The position numbers and the translations under genes were made by a program. Below, piece by piece: positions 29,281 through 40,251 of a stretch of DNA of 64,000 nt. The notes under the pieces were generated by a model that was not told the origin of the DNA, made no database searches, and saw only the letters and a program-made list of their open reading frames with translations. Positions within the stretch are counted from its first letter, which is position 1. Each line of letters opens with the position of its first letter. Origin of the DNA: Marinobacter vinifirmus (GTDB taxonomy: Bacteria; Pseudomonadota; Gammaproteobacteria; Pseudomonadales; Oleiphilaceae); NCBI RefSeq assembly GCF_002258215.1, contig NZ_NEFY01000002.1, positions 372,001 to 436,000 of the forward strand. The letters are read 5' to 3'.

Positions 29281-29562
29281 TTTTTGCCACGAAATCCACT
29301 GAAAAACACGGAAATAAAAGATTAAAGAATTTTTTGCCACGAAACCCACGAAAGGACACGAAAATAAAAACCTTAAAGATTTTTTAGCCACGGACACTCA
29401 CAGACGCTCACGGACAAAAGATTAAATCGGTACCGCTGTTGTCCGTGTGATTCCGTGAGTGTCCGTGGCAAATTAGTTCTTATTTTTCGTGTTCTTTCGT
29501 GGGTTTCGTGGCAAATAAGTTTTTGTTTTTCCGTGCCCTTCCGTGGATTCCGTGGCAAAATT
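29281..29562. repeat. Nested six-unit palindrome filling the finR-miaE gap
   Basis: Six 29-nt units all begin GCCACG when read inward: A1 29286-29314, B1 29336-29364 and C1 29387-29415 on the plus strand, then C2 29441-29469, B2 29484-29512 and A2 29528-29556 on the minus strand. The pairs match best in mirror order: C1/C2 share GCCACGGACACTCAC, B1/B2 share GCCACGAAACCCACGAAAG, and A1/A2 share GCCACG, one variable base, then AATCCAC. Left-arm units recur every 50-51 bp and right-arm units every 43-44 bp with A/T-rich spacers. The whole can fold into one hairpin with arms of about 130 nt. It holds no credible gene. Confidence 0.9.
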
Positions 29563-30171
29563 TCAGTTAACCAAAGGCCCGCTATGAAACCGGAACTCCG
29601 AATCCGGCTCTTCAATCAACTTCTGTTCAATAGCCAGAAAATCCGCCACCCGCTCATCCACCGGACCGCCATTAGCCTGTACCGCCAGTTTCAGGTAATC
29701 CTGGTAATGCCGCGCTTCGGATTTCAGCAGGCTGTTGTAGAACTCCGCCAGTCTCTCATCCAGGTGCGGTGCCAGGGCTGCGAAGCGTTCGCAGGAGCGG
29801 GCTTCGATGATGGCACCGACAATCAGCACGTCCACCAGACGGCCCGGGTCGTCCTTGCGCACGGCTTCGCGCAGGCCGGCGGCGTAGCGGGCCGGTGTCA
29901 GGTGGGTGTAGGCCACTCCCCGCTTGTTCATGATCGCCAGCACCTGCTCGAAGTGCCGCAGTTCTTCCCGTGCCAGGCGGGACATTTTGTTCAGCAGGTC
30001 GGTGTTGTCCACATACCGGTACATCAGGCTCAGGGCCGTAGAGGCTGCTTTCTTTTCGCAATGGGCGTGGTCAATCAGCATCAGGTCCTGGTTGGCCAGG
30101 GCGTTCTCGATCCAGCGCGATGGCGTTCGGCAGGGCAGGAAATCGTGTATCTCTTGCAGGGCTTCGTTCAT
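29563..30171 (-). CDS. miaE: tRNA-(ms2io6A) hydroxylase
   Basis: A 202-residue non-haem di-iron monooxygenase of the ferritin-like fold that hydroxylates the isopentenyl group of ms2i6A37 in tRNA. Iron ligand strips are visible: HCEKKAASTALSLMYRY, REELRHFEQVL, EARSCERF and SEARHYQDYL. I prefer ATG 30171, which aligns with pseudomonad MiaE; an in-frame TTG at 30198 adds nine residues, and neither has a strong ribosome site. A minus-strand TATACT lies about 35 nt upstream. Its stop is 7 nt from the nested palindrome. Confidence 0.92.
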   Translation of the reverse strand: MNEALQEIHDFLPCRTPSRWIENALANQDLMLIDHAHCEKKAASTALSLMYRYVDNTDLLNKMSRLAREELRHFEQVLAIMNKRGVAYTHLTPARYAAGLREAVRKDDPGRLVDVLIVGAIIEARSCERFAALAPHLDERLAEFYNSLLKSEARHYQDYLKLAVQANGGPVDERVADFLAIEQKLIEEPDSEFRFHSGPLVN

Positions 30172-30246
30172 GGCTTTGGCAACCGTCCGGTTCAACAAGC
30201 GCGGGAGTATAACGCACCTAACAGATCTCTCCGACCTCTGTCCAAC

Positions 30247-30275
30247 TTAACTTTATAAGGGCTTTCCTATAGAAT
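30247..30275 (+). promoter_or_regulatory. Probable promoter of acnB
   Basis: TTAACT (30247-30252) and TAGAAT (30270-30275) are separated by 17 nt. Transcription would start near 30282, giving a leader of about 148 nt before the GTG start, with a stem-loop beginning within the first ten bases. Confidence 0.5.
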
Positions 30276-30289
30276 GCAGCGCCAGATCA

Positions 30290-30351
30290 AGGAGTCTCTG
30301 AATAAATCCTGAAACCCCATCGGTGATTTGAGGCCTTATTCAGAGGCTCCT
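30290..30351. repeat. Inverted repeat at the start of the acnB leader
   Basis: AGGAGTCTCTGAATAA (30290-30305) and TTATTCAGAGGCTCCT (30336-30351) pair at 15 of 16 positions around a 30-nt loop. The ends resemble short transposon-type terminal repeats, so it could be a tiny mobile-element remnant. It could equally be a 5' mRNA stem-loop. Confidence 0.8.
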
Positions 30352-30429
30352 GCGGCCTTTTCGCCAAAAAACTCCCGCCGGGCACCACGCCCACAGCGCG
30401 GAACATTCCAACTGATGAGGGTCCATATC

Positions 30430-33024
30430 GTGTTAGAAGCCTATCGTGAACACGTTGCTGAACGTGAAGCCCTGGGTATCCCGCCCAAGCCCCTGAACCC
30501 CGAGCAGACTGCTGGTCTGATCGAGCTGCTGAAGAACCCGCCGGCCGGTGAAGAAGCCACCCTGGTTGACCTGCTGGAAAACCGCGTTCCGCCGGGAGTG
30601 GACGAAGCCGCTTACGTAAAAGCTGCTTTCCTGACCGCGATCGTTAAAGGCGAAGCTGCTTCCCCGCTGATCGACAAGAAGAAGGCTGTCCAGCTGCTGG
30701 GCATGATGCAGGGCGGCTACAACATCGCTACTCTGGTCGACCTTCTGGACGACAGCGAGCTGGCCGAACTGGCTGGTGAAGAACTCAAGCACACCCTGCT
30801 GATGTTCGACGCGTTCAACGACGTTAAAGAAAAGATGGACGCCGGCAACGCCGTTGCCAAGTCTGTTGTTGAGTCCTGGGCCAATGCCGAGTGGTTCACC
30901 AACAAGAACAAGGTTCCCGAGAGCACCAAGATGGTCGTGTTCAAGGTAACCGGCGAAACCAACACCGACGACCTGTCTCCGGCTCCGGATGCCTGGTCCC
31001 GCCCGGACATCCCGCTCCACGCCCGCGCCGCCTATAAGATGGAGCGCGACGGCCTGAAGCCGGAAGAGCCCGGCGTAACTGGCCCGATGAGCCAGATTGA
31101 AGAAATCAAGTCCAAGGGCCTGCCGGTTGCCTTCGTAGGCGACGTAGTCGGTACCGGTTCTTCCCGTAAGTCTGCCACTAACTCTGTTCTGTGGTTCTTC
31201 GGCGACGACATCCCGGGCGTGCCGAACAAGCGTGCCGGCGGTGTGTGTATCGGTAACAAGGTTGCCCCGATCTTCTTCAACACCATGGAAGATGCCGGCG
31301 CCCTGGTTTTCGAAGCACCTGTAGACAACATGAACATGGGCGACGTGATCGAAATCCGCCCGTACGAAGGCAAGATCCTGAACGAAGCCGGCGAGACCAT
31401 CTCCGAGTTCAAGTTCAAGTCTGACGTCATCCTGGACGAAGTTCAGGCCGGCGGTCGTATCCCGCTGATCATCGGCCGTGGCCTGACCGCCAAGGCGCGT
31501 ACTGCACTGGGCATGGGCCCGACAGACCTGTTCCGCCTGCCGAAAGATCCGGAAGCCGGCACCAAGGGGTTCACCCTGGGCCAGAAGATGGTCGGCAAGG
31601 CCTGCGGTCTGGAAGAAGGCCAGGGCGTGCGCCCGGGTACCTACTGCGAGCCGCACATGACCACTGTTGGTTCCCAGGACACCACTGGTCCGATGACCCG
31701 TGACGAACTGAAAGACCTGGCGTGTCTGGGCTTCCAGGCTGACCTGGTTATGCAGTCCTTCTGTCACACCGCCGCTTATCCGAAGCCGGTTGACGTTGAA
31801 ATGCAGCACACCATGCCGGACTTCATCCGTACCCGTGGCGGTGTTTCCCTGCGTCCGGGCGACGGTATCATCCACTCCTGGCTGAACCGCATGCTGCTGC
31901 CGGACACCGTGGGTACCGGTGGTGACTCCCACACCCGTTTCCCGATGGGCATCTCCTTCCCGGCCGGTTCTGGCCTGGTAGCGTTTGCTGCAGCCACCGG
32001 CGTTATGCCGCTGGATATGCCGGAATCCGTTCTGGTTCGCTTCAAAGGCGAAATGCAGCCGGGCATCACCCTGCGTGACCTGGTACACGCCATTCCGCTG
32101 TACGGCATCAAGAACGGCATGCTGACCGTTGAGAAGAAAGGCAAGATCAACGAGTTCTCTGGCCGCATCCTGGAAATCGAAGGTCTGGAGCACCTGACCG
32201 TTGAGCAGGCGTTCGAATTGTCTGACGCTTCTGCTGAGCGCTCTGCTGCCGGTTGTACCATCAACCTGTCTGAAGAGTCTGTTGCCGAGTACCTGCGCTC
32301 CAACATCGTGATGCTGCGCTGGATGATTGCCGAAGGTTACGGCGATCCGCGTACCCTGGAGCGTCGCGCCCAGCAGATGGAAGAGTGGCTGGCCAATCCG
32401 AAGCTGATGCGTGCTGATGCAGACGCAGAATACGCCCACGTGGTCGAAATCGACCTGGCCGACATCAAAGAGCCGATCGTGTGCTGCCCGAACGACCCTG
32501 ACGATGCCAAGTTCCTGTCCGAAGTGGCTGGCGACAAGGTAGACGAAGTGTTCATCGGTTCCTGCATGACCAACATCGGTCACTTCCGCGCTGCCGGCAA
32601 GCTGCTTGAGCAGAACAAAGAGCCGCTCAAGACCCGTCTGTGGATGTCTCCGCCCACCAAGATGGACCAGCAGCAGCTGATGGAAGAAGGCTACTTCAAC
32701 ACCTACGGCACCGCCGGTGTTCGCACCGAGATGCCGGGCTGCTCCCTGTGCATGGGTAACCAGGCACGTGTAGCTGCCAAGTCTACGGTTCTGTCTACCT
32801 CTACCCGTAACTTCCCGAACCGTCTGGGTGATGGTGCCAACGTGTACCTGACCTCTGCGGAACTGGCAGCTGTGGGCGCGGTACTGGGCAAACTCCCGAC
32901 TCCTGCGGAGTACATGGAGTACGCCAAGGACCTGAACAGCATGTCCAAAGAGATCTACAAGTATCTCAACTTCGACCAGATGGAAGAGTACACCCAGAAG
33001 GCATCTGAGGCTTCCGTAGCCTGA
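30430..33024 (+). CDS. acnB: Bifunctional aconitate hydratase 2/2-methylisocitrate dehydratase
   Basis: An 864-residue iron-sulfur enzyme interconverting citrate and isocitrate in the TCA and glyoxylate cycles. An N-terminal HEAT-like domain ([17 protein letters not shown]) is characteristic of AcnB. Cluster cysteines occur in [12 protein letters not shown] and [14 protein letters not shown]. It starts at GTG 30430 with GAGGG eight nt upstream, matching E. coli AcnB (865). An in-frame start at 30328 would add 34 unconserved residues across the leader stem. Codon choice is visibly more regular than in neighbours, consistent with high expression. In E. coli the apo-form binds its own mRNA. Confidence 0.96.
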   Translation: MLEAYREHVAEREALGIPPKPLNPEQTAGLIELLKNPPAGEEATLVDLLENRVPPGVDEAAYVKAAFLTAIVKGEAASPLIDKKKAVQLLGMMQGGYNIATLVDLLDDSELAELAGEELKHTLLMFDAFNDVKEKMDAGNAVAKSVVESWANAEWFTNKNKVPESTKMVVFKVTGETNTDDLSPAPDAWSRPDIPLHARAAYKMERDGLKPEEPGVTGPMSQIEEIKSKGLPVAFVGDVVGTGSSRKSATNSVLWFFGDDIPGVPNKRAGGVCIGNKVAPIFFNTMEDAGALVFEAPVDNMNMGDVIEIRPYEGKILNEAGETISEFKFKSDVILDEVQAGGRIPLIIGRGLTAKARTALGMGPTDLFRLPKDPEAGTKGFTLGQKMVGKACGLEEGQGVRPGTYCEPHMTTVGSQDTTGPMTRDELKDLACLGFQADLVMQSFCHTAAYPKPVDVEMQHTMPDFIRTRGGVSLRPGDGIIHSWLNRMLLPDTVGTGGDSHTRFPMGISFPAGSGLVAFAAATGVMPLDMPESVLVRFKGEMQPGITLRDLVHAIPLYGIKNGMLTVEKKGKINEFSGRILEIEGLEHLTVEQAFELSDASAERSAAGCTINLSEESVAEYLRSNIVMLRWMIAEGYGDPRTLERRAQQMEEWLANPKLMRADADAEYAHVVEIDLADIKEPIVCCPNDPDDAKFLSEVAGDKVDEVFIGSCMTNIGHFRAAGKLLEQNKEPLKTRLWMSPPTKMDQQQLMEEGYFNTYGTAGVRTEMPGCSLCMGNQARVAAKSTVLSTSTRNFPNRLGDGANVYLTSAELAAVGAVLGKLPTPAEYMEYAKDLNSMSKEIYKYLNFDQMEEYTQKASEASVA

Positions 33025-33055
33025 GACCCTCTGAGGTAGCTTTACCTCTGATCTG

Positions 33056-33085
33056 AAACGCCAGCCTTCGGGCTGGCGTTTTTTT
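33056..33085 (+). terminator. Terminator after acnB
   Basis: CGCCAGCC pairs with GGCTGGCG around a stable TTCG loop, followed by seven T residues, 32 nt beyond the acnB stop. Confidence 0.93.
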
Positions 33086-33161
33086 ATGCCTCAGGTTTAC
33101 CTTTTTCAGGAAACCCAGTGCCGCTATTACCGGCCCTAAACTCAGGCTCGGGAGTTTTGCC

Positions 33162-33257
33162 GGCCCCGCGGCGGGGGAGTCTTTTCTTCCGGGAAAAACA
33201 ACTCGCTTCGCTCAGACATCTTTTTCCCTGCAGAAAAGACTCCCCCACCCCGTGGCC
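33162..33257. repeat. Long imperfect inverted repeat between acnB and putP
   Basis: Two 37-nt arms (33162-33198 and 33221-33257) match at 32 of 37 positions, including an uninterrupted GGGGGAGTCTTTTCT core, around a 22-nt loop. It lies after the acnB terminator and before the putP terminator in a 323-bp gene-free gap that otherwise shows no gene. No T-run follows either arm. It may be a miniature mobile element or a structured RNA. Confidence 0.85.
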
Positions 33258-33291
33258 AGCGCAGAACCATGTGTGGGTTTCAGGTACAAAA

Positions 33292-33315
33292 AAGGGCTCC
33301 CCTTGGGGAGCCCTT
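33292..33315 (-). terminator. Terminator after putP
   Basis: An 11-bp perfect stem AAGGGCTCCCC/GGGGAGCCCTT around TT, followed on the minus strand by TTTT, 32 nt beyond the putP stop. Confidence 0.88.
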
Positions 33316-33347
33316 GTCAGAACACTGATGTGAATCAGTGGATTCTG

Positions 33348-34838
33348 TTACCGCTGGATATGCTGGTACTCACCAGAATCCTTGGTGGCCAGGCTGACCA
33401 CTACGATGGCAATGAAGGCGGCAACGAAACCAGGGATGATTTCATATACGCCCGGGCCACCCATGAAGCTGCCGTTCCAGCCCAGGGAGATCCAGATCAT
33501 TACAGTCGCAGCACCCACGACCATACCGGCAATGGCACCGGCGCCGTTGGTGCGGGACCACATCAGGGACAGCAGGATCAGCGGGCCGAAGGCGGCACCG
33601 AAGCCTGCCCAGGCGTTACTGACCAGGGCCAGAACCTGGGAGTTCGGGTCAGAGGCGATAACTGCCGCCACCAGGCCAACTGCAACAACGCAGGCACGGC
33701 CGACGTTGACGCACTCTTTGTCGGTCGCTTCTTTGCGCAGGAACAGGCGGTAGAAATCCTCAGTCAGTGAGGAAGACGATACCAGCAGCTGACTGGAGAT
33801 GGTGCTCATGACCGCCGCCAGCAGGGCTGCGTAAAGGAAGCCGGTGATCAGCGGGTGGAACAGCAGATCAGACAGGATGATGAAGATGGTTTCCGGGTCT
33901 GCGATGTCCATACCGTTACGAACGGCGTAGGCACGGCCGAAGATACCCAGTGAGATGGCACCGATCAGGGAGATCGCCATCCAGCCCATACCGATGTTAC
34001 GGGCGGTCGGAACGTCTTTCAGGGAACGTATAGCCATGAAGCGCACGATGATGTGCGGCTGGCCAAAATAGCCCAGGCCCCAGGTGACGGCCGACAGCCA
34101 GCCAATAAAGGTGAGCCCCTCTGTCCAGGACAGCAAGGTCGGATCAACTTCATTCAAGGTCTGGGACGCCTGAGCAAAGCCACCGCCACCTTCACCGAAC
34201 AGCACAACTGCCGGCATGATCACCAGTGCCAGCATCATGATGCAGCCCTGCACGAAGTCGGTCATGCTCACTGCCAGGAAGCCACCTACTACGGTGTAGG
34301 CCAGAACCACGCCGAGGGTGATTACAATACCCACTGCATAATCGCTCAGGCCGCCGAAGTTGAAGATGCCGGCAAAGGCACTTTCAAACAGCTTGCCACC
34401 GGCAACCAGGCCGGATGCGGTGTAAACCGCAAAGAAGATAACGATAACAATGGCAGACACGGTTCTCAGGGACAGAGCCTGAGTCGGGAACCGGTTTGCA
34501 AGGAAAGACGGGATGGTGATGGCGTTACCGTAGTGAACGGTTTGTTCCCGCAGGCGGGGTGCCACCAGAACCCAGTTAAAGAATGCGCCCACAAACAGGC
34601 CGATACCGATCCAGGCTGAAGCCAGACCGGATACATACAATGCCCCGGGCAGACCCAGAAGCAACCAGCCACTCATATCGGAAGCACCGGCAGACAGTGC
34701 CGCTACTTTCGGGCTGAGTGCCCGCCCACCGAGCATGTAATCTTCAGATGAAGACGTAGATCTCTGCATTGCATAAATGCCAATGGCAATCATGATTGCA
34801 AAGTACGCAAATAGACTGATCCAAACGCCAATAGCCAT
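33348..34838 (-). CDS. putP: Sodium/proline symporter
   Basis: A 496-residue inner-membrane transporter of the solute:sodium symporter family, with about 13 hydrophobic segments, taking up proline with Na+. Seen: MLGGRALSPKVAALSAGASDMSGW, the PutP hallmark near residues 35-58, with the sodium/proline-binding serines, and GYFGQPHIIVRFMA. ATG 34838 is preceded by GGAGG and reproduces the E. coli PutP start (502 residues); an upstream frame of 44 residues is not conserved. An AraC-type regulator lies upstream on the same strand. putA is not in this window. Confidence 0.94.
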   Translation of the reverse strand: MAIGVWISLFAYFAIMIAIGIYAMQRSTSSSEDYMLGGRALSPKVAALSAGASDMSGWLLLGLPGALYVSGLASAWIGIGLFVGAFFNWVLVAPRLREQTVHYGNAITIPSFLANRFPTQALSLRTVSAIVIVIFFAVYTASGLVAGGKLFESAFAGIFNFGGLSDYAVGIVITLGVVLAYTVVGGFLAVSMTDFVQGCIMMLALVIMPAVVLFGEGGGGFAQASQTLNEVDPTLLSWTEGLTFIGWLSAVTWGLGYFGQPHIIVRFMAIRSLKDVPTARNIGMGWMAISLIGAISLGIFGRAYAVRNGMDIADPETIFIILSDLLFHPLITGFLYAALLAAVMSTISSQLLVSSSSLTEDFYRLFLRKEATDKECVNVGRACVVAVGLVAAVIASDPNSQVLALVSNAWAGFGAAFGPLILLSLMWSRTNGAGAIAGMVVGAATVMIWISLGWNGSFMGGPGVYEIIPGFVAAFIAIVVVSLATKDSGEYQHIQR

Positions 34839-35087
34839 AAGGCTCCTCCGGTTTAAGTGAGTCGGACCTCGGTCCGCTCTCAGAGCACAGCGCCGGCACG
34901 TGGCCTGCGGACTGCACTGTTTTTCTTGTTTACCTGAAATCTTCCTGACTGGAGCGGGACTTACCCGCACGGATACTCCTTCACTATAGTCGACCGCCGC
35001 TGGTTTGCGACAATCGCCTACCCTGCTTCCGCAAGGCGGGAATACAGACGCTATAAGTTAGTATTACTACGGATGCCCGGCTTACAA

Positions 35088-35117
35088 AATCCTACGATTG
35101 TTTTGCACAATCCTACG
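35088..35117. promoter_or_regulatory. Direct repeat, candidate AraC-type operator
   Basis: AATCCTACG occurs twice (35088-35096 and 35109-35117), exactly 21 bp apart, so both copies face the same side of the helix, the arrangement used by AraC-family dimers. It lies in the 302-bp gap between the AraC-type gene and putP, 250 bp upstream of the putP start. Nothing else gene-like is seen in this gap. Confidence 0.5.
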
Positions 35118-35140
35118 GGACTGTCGGCTTTACGGGCAGA

Positions 35141-35920
35141 TCAGGCTACCCGGTCACCAATCTGTAACCGGGACGGGGTCGTTCCCTTGTATTTGCGCAG
35201 GGCATTGGTAAGTGCGCTCTGGGAGGAAAAGCCGGTCCGGTAACTGATTTCAGACACCGAGAGGGTCGTTGACGACAACAGGCGCACGGCCTGGTCGAGC
35301 CGGGTCTGTATCAGAAACTGATGCGGGGTAATGCCCGACACTTCGCGGAACACTTCGTGGAAACGGCTGGTACTCAGGCAGGCTTCCCGAGCCAGGTCCT
35401 GCACGGTGATCTTCCGGTGCAGGTTATCGACGATATACCGGCGAATGGCGTCCGGGCTGATGCTATGCCGGCTGGCACGGGTGGCCTGCCCGTCTACAAT
35501 CCGGTCGGCCATGGAATACAGGATACTGGCCGCCAGGTGCCGGTGCAGGGGTTCGTTATCCGGGGAGCGGTCGAATTCTCCGGCGGCAAACTGCACAAGG
35601 CCCTGCAGCCGGTTGTCCATCTGGATAGTGCGGGGCTTCTCGAAGACCCCGGCCATGCGTTCGTAGTCGGCATGGGCCGGGGAATCCAGGACAGGGCTCA
35701 GCGGGTCCAGGTTAATCACCAGCACGTGGTTCTCGTGATCCCCGCAGTAGTCGTGCCGGGCTTCGGTTGGCACCAGGCAGGCTTTCCAGGTGTCCAGAAA
35801 CGAACCCACGCCGTCGACACTCAGTTCGGCAGCGCCACGCACGCCCACCACAATCTGGTGATGTTCGTGATGGTGTTGGTGTGAATTGACCGGCAGTTTC
35901 AGAAGCTTTGCGTCAAGCAT
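35141..35920 (-). CDS. AraC-family transcriptional regulator, possible proline-utilisation activator
   Basis: A 259-residue protein with an N-terminal cupin-like sensor (histidine-rich HQHHHEHHQIVVGVRGAAEL, then ACLVPTEARHDYCGDHENHVLVINL) and a C-terminal double helix-turn-helix (about 160-255; DLAREACLSTSRFHEVFREV, ISYRTGFSSQSALTNALRKY). Pseudomonads carry the AraC-type PruR next to putA/putP, so control of putP is a fair inference from position. It sits just downstream of tmk (68 nt) but is functionally unrelated, marking a break in the usual tmk-holB gene order. The effector is unknown. Confidence 0.85.
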   Translation of the reverse strand: MLDAKLLKLPVNSHQHHHEHHQIVVGVRGAAELSVDGVGSFLDTWKACLVPTEARHDYCGDHENHVLVINLDPLSPVLDSPAHADYERMAGVFEKPRTIQMDNRLQGLVQFAAGEFDRSPDNEPLHRHLAASILYSMADRIVDGQATRASRHSISPDAIRRYIVDNLHRKITVQDLAREACLSTSRFHEVFREVSGITPHQFLIQTRLDQAVRLLSSTTLSVSEISYRTGFSSQSALTNALRKYKGTTPSRLQIGDRVA

Positions 35921-35988
35921 TCAAGCTGCACGCCTTTAATCGAGAATGTGTTGCAATTAAAGCAGATCGCGACAGAAAGTGCACGAAA

Positions 35989-37693
<1,705 letters not shown>

Positions 37694-37694
<1 letters not shown>

Positions 37695-38506
37695 TATTCC
37701 AAAGTTGTGGAGAGACGGCAGATTGTCGCAAGGCACCGCTCTGCAGGCAAATCCTGGCCCGCCAGGTTGCGAACCCTCACTACCCCGAGCACGCTGTTGG
37801 TGAGGTACAGGCCCCGGCAAACTTCCGGCTGCAACTGTTCCCTCGTGATGGATCCTTCACGGAAAGGCTCCCCGGCCTGCTGCAAGCGCTCGATAACCAG
37901 CTGGCGCATAACACCGGCCACGGCTACGGAATTCGCGGGGGGTGTTATCCAGCCTTCATCGGTGAGTACAAACAGATTGGTTCGGGTGCCCTCGACAATA
38001 TGCCCGGCGGCATCTGCCATCAGCACCTCAAAGCAGTCGCCGGAGAGTTCCCGGGCTGCCATCACCTGCTCGAGGCGGTTGAGGGATTTGATACCGGCCA
38101 GCAAGGGATTGACCGTAAGGGGTACTGATGAGAACTCCACCACCACGCCGGCAGAATCGGGCATCGGCGGCGCATCGGAACAAGATGCCAGCAGGTTGGG
38201 CTCCATGCAGGCCCCCGGGCGATAGCCTCGCCCACCCGCGCCACGGGTCAGGATCAGTTTCAGGACCCACACCTTCCCGGGGCTTCCGTAACGCTCAAGG
38301 GCTTCGCCGCTGGCCGCGAGCAGTTCGTCCTGGCGCACCTCAATTCCCAGCCGGGCAGCATCCCGCACCAGCCGGGCCAGATGGTAATCCAGCCAGGGGG
38401 CTGAGCTCCCTTCTGCACGAATGGTTTCAAACAGGCCATCGCCGTAGGCCAGGCCCCGGTCTGCCGCCGGCAAACCGGTTTCATCCGCCCAGAAGCGCTT
38501 TACCAC
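37694..38506 (-). CDS. pabC: Aminodeoxychorismate lyase
   Basis: A 270-residue PLP-dependent fold-type IV lyase that releases pyruvate from aminodeoxychorismate to give p-aminobenzoate for folate. Seen: ADRGLAYGDGLFETI, the conserved N-terminus, a lysine in GIKSLNRLEQV as the PLP Schiff-base candidate, EGTRTNLFV and GVMRQLVIE. Start is GTG 38506, within a short gap after the fabF stop. It lies between fabF and mltG, as in E. coli and pseudomonads. Confidence 0.92.
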
Positions 38507-38513
38507 AGAGGTC

Positions 38514-39761
38514 TCAGCCTTCGTAACGGCGGAAAATCAACGTACCGTTGGTACCGCCAAAGCCGAAGGAGTTGGACAGCGCTACCCGGACATCGGATTT
38601 GCGGCTCTGATTGGCCACGAAGTCCAGGTCACAACCTTCATCCGGGTTATCCAGGTTAATGGTTGGTGGCAGAATGCCGTCGCGCAGGGCCAGCACCGAG
38701 AAAATGGCCTCAACGGCACCGGCAGCGCCCAGCAAGTGGCCCGTCATGGACTTGGTGCTGCTCATGGCCAGCTTTTGCGCATGGCCGCCAAATACCGCTT
38801 TAACAGCAGCCACTTCGGCTACATCCCCCACCAGGGTCGATGTGCCGTGGGCGTTGATGTAATCCACTTCTTCCGGCTTCAGGCCCGCATCCCGCAAGGC
38901 ATTGGCCATGGACCGGGCAGCGCCGTCGCCGCCTGCAGGGGGTGCGGTAATGTGATGGGCGTCGTCGCTCATGCCAAAGCCGACCACTTCGCCGTATATC
39001 GTCGCGCCACGGGCTTTTGCATGTTCCAACTCTTCCAGGACCAGCACGCCAGCCCCATCACTCAATACAAAACCGTCGCGCTCCTTGTCCCAGGGGCGGC
39101 TGGCCTTTTCCGGCTCATCATTGCGGGTCGACAGGGCACGGGCGGAAGAGAATGCTGCAACGCCGGAACGGGTGGTGGCCATTTCGGCACCGCCGGCCAG
39201 CATCACGTCAGCATCGCCATAGGCGATGGTGCGGGCCGCATAGCCAATGTTGTGGGTACCGGTGGTGCAGGCGGTCACAATGGCGATGTTCGGGCCTTTG
39301 TAGCCAAACCGGATAGCCGCATTACCGGAAATCATATTGATTACAGACGCCGGCACAAAGAACGGAGATACCTTGCGGGGGCCGGCCTTTTCCATCTGGA
39401 TAATGTTCTTTTCGATGTACTCCAGGCCGCCAATACCGGAACCGATGGCAATGCCCACCCGCTCCTTGTCGAGCTTGTCGAACTGTTCCAGGCCACTGTC
39501 GTCCACCGCCTGCTGGGCGGCAATCAGGCCATAGTGAATGAAAGCGTCAAGCTTGCGGGCTTCTTTGGAAGACAGCCAGGGTTCGATATCCAGGTCCTTC
39601 ACCGCCCCGCCGATACGCGTGCCGTATTCACTGGCATCGAACCGGTCGATCTGGCCAATGCCACTGCGCCCGGCACACACTGCGTTCCAGGAGGTACTGA
39701 CATCGTTCCCTACCGGGGACAACATCCCCATGCCTGTAATGACAACCCGTCGCTTGCTCAT
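38514..39761 (-). CDS. fabF: 3-oxoacyl-ACP synthase II
   Basis: A 415-residue condensing enzyme elongating acyl-ACP with malonyl-ACP. The catalytic cysteine is in TACTTGTHN, and the two histidines are in [12 protein letters not shown] and [12 protein letters not shown]. The glycine-rich C-terminus [15 protein letters not shown] is intact. I use ATG 39761, the position of the family start [10 protein letters not shown]; a GTG four codons upstream is possible. It lies between acpP and pabC, with a terminator-like hairpin separating it from acpP. Confidence 0.96.
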   Translation of the reverse strand: MSKRRVVITGMGMLSPVGNDVSTSWNAVCAGRSGIGQIDRFDASEYGTRIGGAVKDLDIEPWLSSKEARKLDAFIHYGLIAAQQAVDDSGLEQFDKLDKERVGIAIGSGIGGLEYIEKNIIQMEKAGPRKVSPFFVPASVINMISGNAAIRFGYKGPNIAIVTACTTGTHNIGYAARTIAYGDADVMLAGGAEMATTRSGVAAFSSARALSTRNDEPEKASRPWDKERDGFVLSDGAGVLVLEELEHAKARGATIYGEVVGFGMSDDAHHITAPPAGGDGAARSMANALRDAGLKPEEVDYINAHGTSTLVGDVAEVAAVKAVFGGHAQKLAMSSTKSMTGHLLGAAGAVEAIFSVLALRDGILPPTINLDNPDEGCDLDFVANQSRKSDVRVALSNSFGFGGTNGTLIFRRYEG

Positions 39762-39823
39762 AACCCCACTCACCTGAATATTCCGTGTCGTTTTTAACCG
39801 AAATGCTGATATTCAGCCAATAA

Positions 39824-39860
39824 AAAAGCCGTCCTTCAAGAAGCCTAAAGGACGGCTTTT
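39824..39860 (-). terminator. Stem-loop after acpP
   Basis: AAAAGCCGTCCTT pairs with AAGGACGGCTTTT around an 11-nt loop, with T residues following on the minus strand, 27 nt past the acpP stop. It probably ends most acpP transcripts and lets fewer reach fabF, in keeping with the high need for acyl carrier protein. Confidence 0.82.
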
Positions 39861-39886
39861 AGCCTGGCTATCTGATCTACTGAGTA

Positions 39887-40120
39887 TCAGGTATGCGCGA
39901 CAATATAGTCGATTGCGTCCTGAACGGAGCCCAGCTTCTCAGCCTCTTCATCCGGAATTTCAGTTTCGAATTCCTCTTCCAGGGCCATAACCAGCTCAAC
40001 AGTGTCCAGTGAGTCAGCGCCAAGATCCTCTACAAAAGAAGATGTGTTCTGAACTTCGGACTCTTTAACGCCCAGCTGCTCACAAACAATCTTCTTCACG
40101 CGCTCTTCAACTGTACTCAT
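39887..40120 (-). CDS. acpP: Acyl carrier protein
   Basis: A 77-residue acidic protein carrying fatty acyl chains on a phosphopantetheine attached to the serine of [18 protein letters not shown]. Length and sequence are near identical to other gammaproteobacterial AcpP. GAGGA precedes ATG 40120. It sits between fabG and fabF. Confidence 0.98.
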   Translation of the reverse strand: MSTVEERVKKIVCEQLGVKESEVQNTSSFVEDLGADSLDTVELVMALEEEFETEIPDEEAEKLGSVQDAIDYIVAHT

Positions 40121-40251
40121 AATGTCCTCACTTTAGTGTCAACCAAGCAACTCAATGGCTGCCAGTTTAGTTTAAACCCTACCTGCAAACAAGCAGGGAT
40201 TCAGTTAAACATGTTGTGCGACAAGGGGTTGCACTACAGCCCGAAACGGGC

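Noticed and set aside
29281-29562. CRISPR-like repeat array
   Set aside because: Unit spacing is 43-51 bp, but units reverse orientation at the centre, spacers are A/T-rich and similar to one another, and no cas genes are present.
30433-32583. Long open frame antisense to acnB (716 codons)
   Set aside because: It lies entirely opposite a well-conserved gene, its protein has no recognisable domain, and it arises from codon-biased GC-rich DNA lacking stops on the other strand. The same holds for the long frames opposite lon, ppsA, glcB and the M16 peptidase gene.
33118-33333. Small open frame after acnB
   Set aside because: It covers the long inverted repeat and the putP terminator and has no ribosome site or homologous features.
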